From Chara braunii (taxonomy: Eukaryota; Streptophyta; Charophyceae; Charales; Characeae): a stretch of 22,303 nt of DNA. This document shows, one piece after another, positions 1 to 7,266 of the stretch. Both the position numbers and the translations under genes were made by a program. The first letter of the stretch is position 1. Every line of letters begins with the position of its first letter. The stretch covers positions 948,296 through 970,598 of the forward strand of contig BFEA01000415.1 of assembly GCA_003427395.1 (NCBI GenBank), given 5' to 3'. The notes below the pieces were generated by a model. That model was not told the origin of the DNA. It was given only the letters and a program-made list of their open reading frames with translations, and searched no databases.

Positions 1-322
1 GAAGGACTACAGCTAGGCCTCTGGACTCTACTTGGACTCCTACCTTACAGGTCCACAGTTCGAATCTCCCTACAGCCTACAACCTACGGTGACCTACTTA
101 CCACTGGCTATCGTNCAGGTCACGAGTTCAACTCCAGGGAACTTTGCAGATACTGTACACAGGTAAGCTGAGGTCAAGGGATCGACCCCTGGGATCTGCA
201 TCGGCTACTGCCAAAGGTGAAAACTGTTTCATATATTCCAGAAATAAGTAAAAACGTGTTGTGTGAGGATGCTCTGAGCTACGCCAGCTGGTAGCTGGTG
301 TGTTCAGGTTGGGCTTAGGGTG
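1..322. other. Gene-free stretch with one ambiguous base
   Basis: No open frame of note. One undetermined base (n) lies at 115. Two places resemble the B box of a tRNA or Pol III promoter (GTTCGAATCTCC at about 58-69 and GAGTTCAACTCC at about 124-135), each a short way after a CAGGTC-like string. Neither can be folded convincingly into a tRNA, so they may be decayed tRNA-derived SINE heads or chance. Confidence 0.4.
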
Positions 323-341
323 TTTTTTTTTTTTTTTTTTT
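323..341. repeat. Poly(T) tract
   Basis: An uninterrupted run of 19 T. It may be the poly(A) tail of a minus-strand retroposon, but I found no matching target-site duplication. Downstream, 343-415 is GC-rich and holds two small palindromes, one around AAACGCTTAGCGTT and the perfect GGTATAG-A-CTATACC. Confidence 0.6.
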
Positions 342-505
342 CAGGGCGGGGAGGAGGGGGAGGAAGCCAGAAACGCTTAGCGTTCTGGGGGGTATAGACT
401 ATACCGCCCGCCCCGGTGACACATGGCCCTCCTTCGCTTCTCATCTCATGCTCCAGCCCTGTGGGCTGCGGCGGGTAAGTTGTTTGAATAAAGATCGATG
501 TATTG

Positions 506-528
506 TTTTTTTTTTTTTTTTTTTTTTT
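506..528. repeat. Poly(T) tract, candidate minus-strand retroposon tail
   Basis: A run of 23 T is followed by AAAAA and then unique sequence containing an 11-bp stem (GCTATTGGAGG at 554-564, its complement at 578-588). A poly(A)-tailed insertion on the minus strand is plausible. No clear direct repeat bounds it, so the 3' limit is unknown. Confidence 0.45.
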
Positions 529-653
529 AAAAACCGAGACATCCGTGGCAACCTGCTATTGGAGGTGATACGAGCATCCTCCAATAGCAAGCCCCAGTTT
601 ATAGATGGCTCTTGGTGGGTTATAAACCAGATGAGTTGTGTCCTGGGGGCGAG

Positions 654-810
654 GGACCACCAGCAAAGAGGATTGGATTGAACGGCTGAATCTGGACGCC
701 TTGTGGAAAGGAGCAGAATATCAAGATTGAACTGCGTTTTTTTTGCTGCATGTCTGCTCAAAACACGTCCAGATCAGGAGCTTAATCCAATCCTCTTTGC
801 CAGCGCGACC
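654..810. mobile_element. Foldback MITE, family A (copy 1)
   Basis: The two ends are inverted repeats. GCAAAGAGGATTGGATT at 663-679 is matched exactly in reverse complement at 784-800. The arms continue inward as CTGAATCTGGACG on the left and CGTCCAGATCAGGAG on the right, so about 40 bp pair at each end. No coding capacity. The same arms recur at 11681-11740, 20109-20319, 21143-21365, 21471-21633, 21970-22141 and from 22148, which defines a dispersed nonautonomous family. Confidence 0.75.
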
Positions 811-1080
811 TGCGAATGACCTCACAATTCAATCTGGATTCCGGACAGGTACTGGTGGCATTTCCCAGCTTCAGCTTGGCTGGAGAAAAAGCGGGTCTAG
901 AGTGCGGGCACTTTTTTTGGGGGGGCAAACTCCGTCGCAGTCAAATGCATTTCAGGCATCCCTCGAACATAACACACCCCCACGGGACCCTGAAGCTAGG
1001 TTGTATACATTCCACATTTTCAGCGTTTTGCCTAGACTGCATTTTGAAAATCTAAATCGTGACTGCACCCTAGTTTTCCC

Positions 1081-1097
1081 TTTTTTTTTTTTTTTTT
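1081..1097. repeat. Poly(T) tract
   Basis: A run of 17 T preceded by TTTTCCC. The surrounding 810-1120 has no supported gene. The tract may mark the tail of a minus-strand retroposon. Confidence 0.45.
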
Positions 1098-1124
1098 CTT
1101 GTCAACGGTAGGTGTGGGTCCTCA

Positions 1125-1285
1125 CTTTTTATTTTATTTTATTATTCTTATTCTTTTGGTTAGCATCCCTTCGAGTCCTACAATCCTGTGGTGGTGAGAG
1201 AACCAGCAGGAGAGGCTTCTGGGTGGACGACTCCAATTTTTGGTGGGGAGCTGCTTCTGCTGGAAACTGGGTCCAGCATCCCTTA
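1125..1285 (-). mobile_element. SINE-like retroposon, family S (copy 1)
   Basis: Read on the minus strand, the element begins with GGGATGCTGGACCCAGTTTC, continues through CTCCCCACCAA and GGAGTCGTCCAC, passes GGTTCTCTCACCACCA and ends in an A-rich tail (T-rich 1124-1160 on the plus strand). The same ordered blocks appear on the plus strand from 6770 and, more diverged, at 2587-2752 on the minus strand. Size, A-rich 3' end and lack of coding capacity suggest a SINE. I see no Pol III box and no clear target duplication. Confidence 0.5.
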
Positions 1286-1333
1286 TAACAGTAGACGAAT
1301 AAACAATTGAAGTAGGTACATCACAGAGAGAAA

Positions 1334-1455
1334 GGGCGTCGCTGCACTACTCTCCACATGCACAACAGACAAAAAGTACGGCAGTGCATCTTTCCATGTT
1401 CTAGCGGAAGATTCATTCTCATTTTGCAGATTTGGAGAGTAGTGCAGCGAGGCCC
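1334..1455. mobile_element. Foldback MITE, family C (copy 1)
   Basis: The outer arms are nearly perfect inverted repeats of about 25 bp: GGGCGTCGCTGCACTACTCT at the left end, and its complement (one mismatch) ending at 1455. Interior blocks (GAGAATGAA, CTTCCGCTAGAACATGG in reverse) match the copies at 1999-2121 and 2264-2368. Noncoding. Confidence 0.75.
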
Positions 1456-1539
1456 AAACTAAACCACTGGCCAGGGTCGCCCCCCGTTTCAGTCCCTCTC
1501 AGCCTACCTTCTTCACCCGAATACGACGTACGGTCGTTA

Positions 1540-1806
1540 CCAGTACCTTTGCCGCTTGGAAAATAGCGGGACTCGGGTAGGCATCCGACCTTTGCAGTGG
1601 CCGAAACGAAACGACGGCCCAGTACCTTTGCCGCTTGGAAAATAGCGGGACTCGGGTAGGCATCCGACCTTTGCAGCGGCCGAAACGAAACGACGGCCGC
1701 CGATCAGATTTATCAACGGTAGTCGTCGTCGGGCCTGACCTCTGGAAATTCAGGCGCTTGGGAAACTGCCAGTTTTCCCTATTTTCCCACGTGGGAAAGG
1801 TACTGG
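1540..1806. mobile_element. Nested inverted-repeat element
   Basis: CCAGTACCTTT at 1540-1550 is mirrored by AAAGGTACTGG at the far end. Inner pairing continues with GGAAAATAG on the left against CTATTTTCC on the right. The terminal CAGTACC...GGTACTG is the kind of end seen in hAT-like nonautonomous elements, but no 8-bp target duplication is visible. It sits inside a family D element. Confidence 0.45.
1541..1698. repeat. Two-copy tandem duplication, 79-bp unit
   Basis: Unit 1541-1619 is repeated at 1620-1698 with one visible difference (TTTGCAGTGG versus TTTGCAGCGG). Each unit starts with the CAGTACCTTT terminus of the nested element, so one terminal repeat has been duplicated inward. Confidence 0.9.
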
Positions 1807-1998
1807 TGCTCAAGGTTGCCCCAAATACAGCTATAAATCTTCATTTCATTTTGAATAAAAAAATTGTTTAAAAAAAAAAAAAAAAAACGTTGTATTCGGG
1901 TAATGACGGCAGTGGCTGTCAGCCTGTCCGATCCCGCCTAAGATTGCAAGGAGGGAGGGGTGTTAGTCCCCCGCCGCAACTCTGAATATACTAGCCTA

Positions 1999-2121
1999 GG
2001 GCCTTGCCACACAGGCTGTAGAAATGTGCAAAACGAGAATGAACTTCCCGCTAGAACGTGGCCAGATGCACCTGGCACATTTTGTCGTTTTCACGTTTTG
2101 AAAGCCTGTGTGGCGAGGCCC
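1999..2121. mobile_element. Foldback MITE, family C (copy 2)
   Basis: The left arm (GGGCCTTGCCACACAGGCT) pairs with the right arm (AGCCTGTGTGGCGAGGCCC). The interior GCAAAACGAGAATGAACTTC and CCGCTAGAACGTGGCCAGAT is shared with the other family C copies. Noncoding. Confidence 0.75.
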
Positions 2122-2263
2122 TTATTCTCTCTCCCAAAGTAGACCCACTGATAGCTGGAAGACTACTTCGACAGGAAGGACTGCTTGGCATCTTGTGCCT
2201 GATCTGTTCTTTTTCTGTGTTAAACCCAATCAGGCATAATATCCCTTCCGATAGCTTGTTTAA

Positions 2264-2368
2264 GGGCGTCGCCACACCACTCTCGAAATGCGCAAAATGA
2301 GAATGAACTTCCCGGTAGAACATGGCCAGATGTGCCCGCCAAATGTTTGTCTTTTTCACATGAGGCCC
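2264..2368. mobile_element. Foldback MITE, family C (copy 3)
   Basis: It begins GGGCGTCGCCACACCACTCT, carries GCAAAATGAGAATGAACTTC and GTAGAACATGGCCAGATG, and ends in GAGGCCC. The right arm is shortened relative to copies 1 and 2, so the hairpin is imperfect. Confidence 0.65.
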
Positions 2369-2532
2369 TCAATTGTGAAGAAGACTGCCCGAGGGCAGGA
2401 CTTCTGCTGTAAGAATATTCTGGACATCCACAATAACCAAGAAGCTCTGGCTGCACCTGCTGGAGTCAACAGACAGCCTGCTAGGGGTAGGTGCTCGTAT
2501 CGCTATCCTTGGCAAGGCCAACCTATGGTTTC

Positions 2533-2549
2533 AAAAAAAAAAAAAAAAA
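2533..2549. repeat. Poly(A) tract
   Basis: A run of 17 A followed by a short hairpin (CAGAGAGCTC paired with GAAGCTCTCTC across about 14 bases). It may be a retroposon tail; no flanking direct repeat was found. Confidence 0.4.
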
Positions 2550-2586
2550 CAGAGAGCTCTGGTTTTGAAGAATGAAGCTCTCTCTT

Positions 2587-2752
2587 TTTTTTTTCTTTTT
2601 TTTTTAATTTATTATTTATTTAAAGAAAAACACCCCCTCCAGTCTTAGTAGTGAGCTAGTGCTGGTAGAAGCAGTCGCCACTAGCACCCGGGGGGAGGCT
2701 CCATCTATTGGTGGGGAGTGTGACCTGCTGGAAAGCGGGTCCAGTGTCCCTT
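2587..2752 (-). mobile_element. SINE-like retroposon, family S (copy 2)
   Basis: On the minus strand it starts GGGACACTGGACCCGCTTTC and continues through CTCCCCACCAATAG, GGAGCCTCCC and GGGTGCTAGTGG to GGGGGTGTTTTTC, ending in an A-rich tail (T-rich on the plus strand, about 2582-2631). The 3' half closely resembles the small insertion at 10105-10190, which does have target duplications. This supports true retroposition for the family. Confidence 0.55.
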
Positions 2753-2908
2753 GTTTTCAGAATGATTCTGGAGTATAACAGGAAAGTCTCTGGAATGTCA
2801 CTGAAGAACACCTGCCAGCATTGCCAGCGTCCCTTGTTTTTAGAATGATTCTGGGATATAACAGGAAAGTCTCTGGAAAGTACCTGAAGAACACTTGCCA
2901 GTATTGAT
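2747..2908. repeat. Two-copy tandem duplication, about 83-bp unit
   Basis: A block starting TCCCTTGTTTT at 2747 recurs at 2830. Both copies contain AGAATGATTCTGG, TATAACAGGAAAGTCTCTGG and GAAGAACAC(C/T)TGCCAG, with scattered differences and small indels, so the duplication is not recent. Confidence 0.85.
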
Positions 2909-2967
2909 TACTCTGGTTTCCAGAGGATTGACTGAACACGTTGTTGAAGGGGGAGAACCTCTTCACC

Positions 2968-3077
2968 TACGGTCTTCACCTGAATAAAACGCCCGCTCAT
3001 TATCACCGCATCTGGACTGAAAGTTGTGCCAAATGCAGCTATAACGACCGGGCGTTCTATTCGGGTGAAGACGGTAG
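2968..3077. mobile_element. Foldback MITE, family D (copy 2)
   Basis: A compact element whose arms are about 30 bp: GGTCTTCACCTGAATAAAAC, then GCCCG on the left, and CGGGCGTTCTATTCGGGTGA, then AGAC on the right. The loop holds CTGGACTGAAAGTTGTGCCA and AATGCAGCTATAACGACC. This is the best-preserved member here together with 10410-10517. Confidence 0.8.
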
Positions 3078-3189
3078 TGCCAGGGGCCAGATAGCTGCGA
3101 ATGCCCACCAGTTCCCCCTCCCTCGCTCAGAATGAAGCTATCTGATCAATCTGTTTAGGGGCAAGTTTTTTGGCTTTTGCACAAAAGAG

Positions 3190-3405
3190 TTCGAAAAGGC
3201 CCAACAAAACGACACACGGGCAACGAACTCTCCCGCCGGGTTCAAAAGAGCAACAAAAAGCATTTTTTGCCGCTCGCCGAGTTTGGAAAGGGCAACAAAA
3301 ATCAGACACGGGCCACAGCCATTTTTCCCATTAAATCGCCCTTTTCAAACTCCGCACCCGATGTTGTTGCCCGCACATGTTTTTTTCGCCCCCATTCGAA
3401 ATTGA
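3190..3405. mobile_element. Imperfect long foldback element
   Basis: An inner stem of 15 bp is clear: GAGTTTGGAAAGGGC at about 3279 and GCCCTTTTCAAACTC at about 3338, one mismatch. Outer segments also mirror each other loosely: TTCGAAAAGGCCC...CGGGCAACGAAC on the left against TGTTGTTGCCCGCACA...CGCCCCCATTCGAAA on the right. Probably an eroded MITE of another family. Noncoding. Confidence 0.5.
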
Positions 3406-4240
3406 AAGTGTGACACTGCTGGACTTGTCTCATCTGTTCATCTTCTGTAGACTCCTGTATTCTGCCTGTGAAGATGAAGTCCTTCGGCCCGATGGAGGAT
3501 TCTCCTCCGTATGCCTGTGAGTCTGTGACCGCACATTCCGAAGCTGGGCCCAGAATCCACTTGCAACGACGCATTCCGGCCACCACAGATGTAGCGAGTC
3601 CTCCAGTGATGCTTGTGGGCAGGCTGCACACTTGGTATGAATCTACTGCATACCCTTCTCTGAGCATCAGAGTGCAGTGGGGATACCGGAGTGCATGTGA
3701 AGCCACTGCAATCCCCCTGCTGCAGTCTCTATTGTACTGAGGAGAATATGAATAAAAAGAAGGGGAAACTCTGGCTGTGGCACACTTATTAGTTTGAAAT
3801 AGGCAAGAAAAAGACAAAGTGGTGCTGATGGCATGGTGTGAGTTTCGAAATGTGCGAGTGTAGCGCACGTGTAAAACTGTGCCGGTCACTACCCGCAGTG
3901 GCACTGGGCAGATTTAGGGGGGTCACCTTTTTCTCGCTTTATTTCGGGAGCTGCTAAAAACGTTGCTTGTTCTGAGCGCTTTGCATCTGTTGTTGTGCCA
4001 TGAATAAGCAAGAGCTGGGTGCACTGCCTGACCGTTCGATGGTTCGTAGTTTGTAACCAATCCTCCACTCCAGGTGTAGTCTGGGAGTGGGATTATCATA
4101 TAGGAAACTGCTCCTGATCTCTCAATCATTTTCCAACCCGTTTTTATCACGTCCAGCTTCCGTTCAATTCCAAGACCACTTGGAATGAACTGGAGGCCCG
4201 GGGGGCCTGCTTCTGTGTGACTCCAGTTCTCCGGGATCTT
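3406..4240. other. Gene-free stretch
   Basis: Open frames of 60-200 codons exist on both strands but overlap each other and show no recognisable domain. I regard them as fortuitous. A GTGCGAGTGTAGCGCAC palindrome lies near 3853-3869. Confidence 0.4.
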
Positions 4241-4249
4241 CCTTATCGA

Positions 4250-5065
4250 TTCTTAGGAACTAGGCCCTCAAAATTGCAAAATCTCAAAATGAGCGGCCAG
4301 ATCGAGTCCTTGTAAAAGTAGCTGAGATAAGTTTCTGGAGGTGCTCGTCTATTCTGTGTAGGCCAAGTAGCCTTTGTGTTCTCAGTGCGTCCGGCGCCCT
4401 CCCAGTTCTGCTGGTCCTCGTCCCAGATATGGCCAATAGTAATTACTACTACCTTCTTCCCCTGAATGCAATGTACGGTCATTACAGTTGAATTCGGGGT
4501 ATCTTTCAGTCTAAATACAGCTGTAATGACCGTACTACCTTGTATTCAGGGAAAAAGGTAATTAGCCATACTCCCTTCTGCATCCACTTCAGATGAAAGT
4601 TGCTCGTTGCGTTGGCCGTCGAAGAAAGTAGCCGCCCTTGTCCATTCCTGATTGCTAGGTTTTTGAACATGCAGGAGGCCAGCGTTTCCTTCCTTGTTGT
4701 GGGTCTTCCATTGTCTGAGGGAGATTCTTGTGCCAAGATCTTCTAATCTCCTTCCAGGTACGGGATACTGTTCTGGCTGTAAATGAAGTGAAGGCATCAG
4801 TAGCGCGTGCCAGACTTTGCTGGGTCGGTGTGAGTCCCCAGTCCCTTGCCAGTGTCTGCTGAGTGAATATGATCCGAGGTTGGTCCTCTGTCGCCGCTAG
4901 AGCTCTTACTGGCCAGTTGGTCAAGAGGGCCCGTGCCTGTGTCGCCAGGTCTTGGATTCCCGTACCCCCGTCTCTGCGTTTCTCCGTAATCTTGTCCCAA
5001 CTTACCTGCCTCACATTTATACCCTGAGTACTGAGGCCATTACTCAGCTTCCCGCTCTGCTGGAA
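4250..5065 (-). pseudogene. Decayed LINE ORF2 fragment (post-RT region), minus strand
   Basis: Translations in three minus frames line up in order with the C-terminal part of the larger LINE ORF2 in this window. The first block, near 5000-4900 (RRDGGTGIQDLATQARALLT), corresponds to the larger element's PRKKGGLGVLDPLQQNLAML. A second block near 4720-4575 (KETLASCMFKNLAIRNGQG, then LKWMQKGVW) corresponds to RQEVLNQLLFENAYIRHNDG and MSWIKKGI. After a foldback insertion at 4446-4557 the similarity resumes with IGHIWDEDQQNW, corresponding to KDIWDVEHSRF. At least one frameshift separates the first two blocks. It is an old, 5'-truncated or rearranged relative of the element at 12447-19523, from a different subfamily. 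No function is expected. Confidence 0.7.
4446..4557. mobile_element. Foldback MITE, family D (copy 3), inserted in a LINE remnant
   Basis: The 112-bp element has arms CTTCCCCTGAATGCAATG / TACGGTCATTACAG on the left and CTGTAATGACCGTA / CTTGTATTCAGGG on the right. GTAATTA occurs immediately outside both ends (4439-4445 and 4558-4564). Removing the element and one GTAATTA rejoins the interrupted LINE frame without a frame change. That fixes both the boundaries and the 7-bp target duplication. Confidence 0.85.
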
Positions 5066-5084
5066 ACCATGTCCAGCGTCCTTC
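5056..5084 (-). repeat. Short family S end fragment
   Basis: TCTGCTGGAAACCATGTCCA and the following GCGTCC match the terminal segment of family S elements (hairpin-capable CTGGA...TCCAG). Similar isolated pieces lie at about 5380-5404 and 12141-12169. It may be a truncated copy. Confidence 0.4.
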
Positions 5085-5127
5085 ATACTGCAACGGGCTA
5101 CTCAGATTTTTTTTTTGCTGGGAAACA

Positions 5128-5160
5128 GCAGAGTTTTTGACCCAATGCCCAAAACTCTGC
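5128..5160. repeat. Hairpin
   Basis: GCAGAGTTTTTG at 5128-5139 pairs with CAAAACTCTGC at 5150-5160 around a loop of about 10 bases. No poly(T) follows it that would suggest a Pol III terminator. Function unknown. Confidence 0.5.
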
Positions 5161-5242
5161 CATATCCGAAAGGACCTAGCTCCGGTTCAAGATTACGGGC
5201 CGGCTACTGGGAGGGGATCATGCTCTTATCCCCCCCCTCCTC

Positions 5243-5243
<1 letters not shown>

Positions 5244-5279
<36 letters not shown>
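5244..5279. repeat. Poly(C) homopolymer
   Basis: An uninterrupted run of 36 C, preceded by C-rich sequence from 5230. Runs this long are rare, and their length is unreliable in short-read assemblies. Confidence 0.9.
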
Positions 5280-5600
5280 TAGCAGAGTGGACCGGGTGTC
5301 ATAAAGGTGAAAAAAAAGGTTTAAGAGGAGCACGATCTCTTCTTTCTTGCTGGAAATGTGCAGAGTTTGGGTCCCAGCGTCCTGGAAACCAGGTCCAGCA
5401 TGTATGTCAAGCTTGAGAAAGGAAATAATATGCAATAAATAAGGGATCCTACCCCTCTTGAACCTAAGCTAGGTTCCATTAAAAAAAAAGAGAAAAGTGG
5501 CCACTCTCCAAGTAAACTCATTTGCCGGTGCGGTTTAGGAAGGAGATGGGCCATGTGAAAAAGGAATTGAATGCTCTCGCGAGCATAAAAAATAAGGATG
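5280..5600. other. Gene-free stretch
   Basis: No supported gene. It contains a family S end fragment (about 5380-5404, CCTGGAAACCAGGTCCAGCA) and a poly(A) run of nine near 5480. Confidence 0.4.
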
Positions 5601-5739
5601 CTTGGAACCGTTGGAGGACGAAGAACACTGTTGCAAACTGGACAACAGTCAACAACACTAGCAGTTAATGGAAGATCAAAAATTCGGGGTTTTTCACCGC
5701 GTCGCTACAAGCAATGTTGTCAGGTCCGTTTTTTCATCA

Positions 5740-5960
5740 AGTCGTTGTTGAATATACTGGAGGCCAAGGTTGCAGGCCTGCAATGGCTTCACCCGCACTC
5801 GAGTGTGCCCACGGCCGAGTGGTGTGTCAGCAAAGGCATGGAAATCTCCCCGTACTGCGATGTATGTCCCCATGAGTCGCTGGAAGATTCCGGCTGGGAA
5901 TGTGTTGTGGCCAGGGGCTTTGGGACTGGATCGGGTACATGTGTATGTGGCACTTCACAT
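5740..5960 (+). pseudogene. LINE ORF2 scrap containing the C-terminal cysteine region, plus strand
   Basis: The plus-strand translation includes GLQWLHPHSSVPTAEWCVSK and then GMEISPYCDVCPHESLED. This tracks the larger LINE's segment SLMWIQSLFVVPTALWLSAK followed by GMELSSQCLRCNWGWENML. The CxxC pair of the zf-RVT-like region is kept, but the following His/Cys half is lost and neighbouring frames carry further fragments, so it is broken. It is an independent insertion, opposite in orientation to the fragment at 4250-5065. Confidence 0.65.
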
Positions 5961-6112
5961 ACTCGCCAGAGGTGCGATGGACTAAGGAATTTATTATGTC
6001 GGGTAGTAGAGATCGAAGTTAAGTAACTTCACATACGCACCAAGGGTGCAATGGACTTGAGGAATTTATTATGTCAGGTAGTAGAGATCGATTCATCGAA
6101 GTCAAGTAACTA
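5953..6112. repeat. Two-copy tandem duplication, about 74-bp unit
   Basis: CTTCACATAC at 5953 recurs at 6027. Both copies contain GGTGC(G/A)ATGGACT, GGAATTTATTATGTC and GGTAGTAGAGATCGA, ending in AAGTAACT. The second copy has an extra ATTCATCGA-like insertion. Noncoding. Confidence 0.85.
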
Positions 6113-6515
6113 AAACTGCTAATTTTTTTTTTGAGTATTGGGGCCTCTGGGTTCTGTGGATGGCCAGGAGAGACAGACAGAAGATTTAAGGGGAAGTTTT
6201 GGTCTCCCTCTGCCTTCCTGAACAAGTTTTAAAATTTGAAATTTCAATCCGTAATCTCATTTATGCAGGATGGAGGAAACTCCGTAGGTCTAATAACAAG
6301 TTACGAGGTGCTTCCCAGAGGTGAAAATGTTGGCCAGATGCAGTAGTACCCCGTTCAAATGGGTTTTATTCTCTGAGCAGGGCCATCTGGCAATCTCGGG
6401 ACACCTGTGGGATGAGGTGACCGAGTCCCCTTCCCATTTGCCAATGGGTGATCTGGAAGAAGGCTAGGAGGGCCTGAGGGCCTCTACTTGGTAATTTCTG
6501 TCTCTGTAGAGTTTG
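6113..6515. other. Gene-free stretch
   Basis: No supported gene, RNA or repeat family beyond a short T run at 6123-6132. Confidence 0.4.
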
Positions 6516-6613
6516 ACTTGCATTATGTTTGTTGTTCGGGACATCTGTTAAAATTGGAACGATGCAAAGAACTTGAAAGAAGATTAGCATGGCCACTGCG
6601 CACGGGAAAAAAG

Positions 6614-6646
<33 letters not shown>

Positions 6647-6662
6647 CAACTTGCATTATGTT
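6516..6662 (+). mobile_element. Retroposed U6 insertion with target-site duplications
   Basis: ACTTGCATTATGTT occurs at 6516-6529 and again at 6649-6662, immediately bounding a U6-derived body and an A tail. This is the signature of target-primed reverse transcription by LINE machinery. The tail is 6607-6644 with one G (6613), followed by four unassigned bases (GACA). Confidence 0.9.
6531..6606 (+). pseudogene. U6 snRNA retropseudogene
   Basis: The sequence carries the U6 core TAAAATTGGAACGAT and AGATTAGCATGGCC, then CTGCGCA. Its 5' part (TTCGGGACATCTG) resembles the plant or green-algal U6 5' stem, not the animal one. U6 is the catalytic RNA of the spliceosome; this copy is not functional. 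The region corresponding to the ACAGAGA box reads GCAAAGAACTTGAAAGA, which is about 10 bases longer than normal. The 3' third (GATGACACGCA and beyond) is missing and replaced by poly(A). It was probably captured as RNA by a LINE reverse transcriptase. Confidence 0.9.
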
Positions 6663-6767
6663 CAGGCGGCCTTCTCTGCTGAAGAGACTCTGCGGACACA
6701 CTTTGTCATGTGCAAGCGAAGCTGGGTAATTCTCCCAGCTAGTAATTGTTCTTGTTGTATCATTTTG

Positions 6768-6880
6768 GACCGTGGACCCGGTTTCCAGCAGGTGAAGCTC
6801 GCCCCCACCAACGGGCTGGAGTCATCCACACTCAGGCCTCATCTCGTCGGTTCTCTTACCGCCATGACATCGGAGGCCTC
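6768..6880 (+). mobile_element. SINE-like retroposon, family S (copy 3)
   Basis: It reads GTGGACCCGGTTTCCAGCAG, then GAAGCTCGCCCCCACCAA, GGAGTCATCCACAC, CAGGCCTCATCTC and GGTTCTCTTACCGCCATGA. This is the same order of blocks as the minus-strand copy at 1125-1285. It is in the opposite orientation and has no long A tail. Confidence 0.5.
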
Positions 6881-7047
6881 CACAAGATGTTGCTGGAAAA
6901 AAATAGAGCTGGATCATACTTCCGGCGCACCTGTGCGGTGTGGTGCACGGGGTTGCTGATGTGCGAGCACGTGCGCACTGCGTGTACTGTGAGCACAGGT
7001 GCAGTGCGCAAGGCTGCGCGGACCTGCACCTGGTGCCCGCGCACAGG

Positions 7048-7100
7048 CGCAGTATGCTTTTTTTTTTGTTTTTTGTTTTTTTTTTTTTGTGTGTGTGTGT
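7048..7100. repeat. T-rich and (GT)n simple repeat
   Basis: T runs broken by single G give way to a short GTGTGTGTGTGTG block and then a purine stretch (GA-rich, 7101-7125). Confidence 0.8.
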
Positions 7101-7120
7101 GAGGGGGAGAGAGAGGGAGA

Positions 7121-7250
7121 GAGAGAAAACAAGGAAGGCACCGTCGAAGAAACAAAGAACTTATAGAGAACGAAACCAAACAAAAGAGAGAAAACAAGGA
7201 AGGCGCCGTCGAAGAAACAAAGAACTTATAGAGAAAGAAACCAAACAAAG
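7121..7250. repeat. Two-copy tandem duplication, 65-bp unit
   Basis: GAGAGAAAACAAGGAAGGC starts at 7121 and at 7186. The copies differ at only two or three positions (GGCACC versus GGCGCC, GAACGAAACC versus GAAAGAAACC). The unit is strongly purine-rich. Confidence 0.9.
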
Positions 7251-7266
7251 CAAAGAATATGACGAA

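Larger units (their letters stand above)
1508..1912. mobile_element. Family D foldback element interrupted by other insertions
   Basis: The left arm (CTTCACCCGAATACGACGTA, then CGGTCGTTA) and right arm (ACGTTGTATTCGGGTAATGA) pair as in the compact family D copies at 2968-3077, 4446-4557 and 10410-10517. Those copies are about 110 bp; this one is about 400 bp. The extra length comes from a nested inverted-repeat block (1540-1806) and an AATAAA-bearing A-rich insert (about 1832-1887) that falls inside the conserved CAAATACAGCTATAA segment. Confidence 0.6.

Noticed and set aside
50-140. Two tRNA genes
   Set aside because: B-box-like strings are present but no acceptor or anticodon stems can be formed.
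441-761. 106-codon minus frame
   Set aside because: It runs through a poly(T) tract (poly-Lys) and a foldback arm; no protein signal.
3302-3904. 200-codon open frame on the minus strand
   Set aside because: No recognisable domain, overlaps the inverted-repeat element and other open frames, and its composition looks like translated noncoding DNA.
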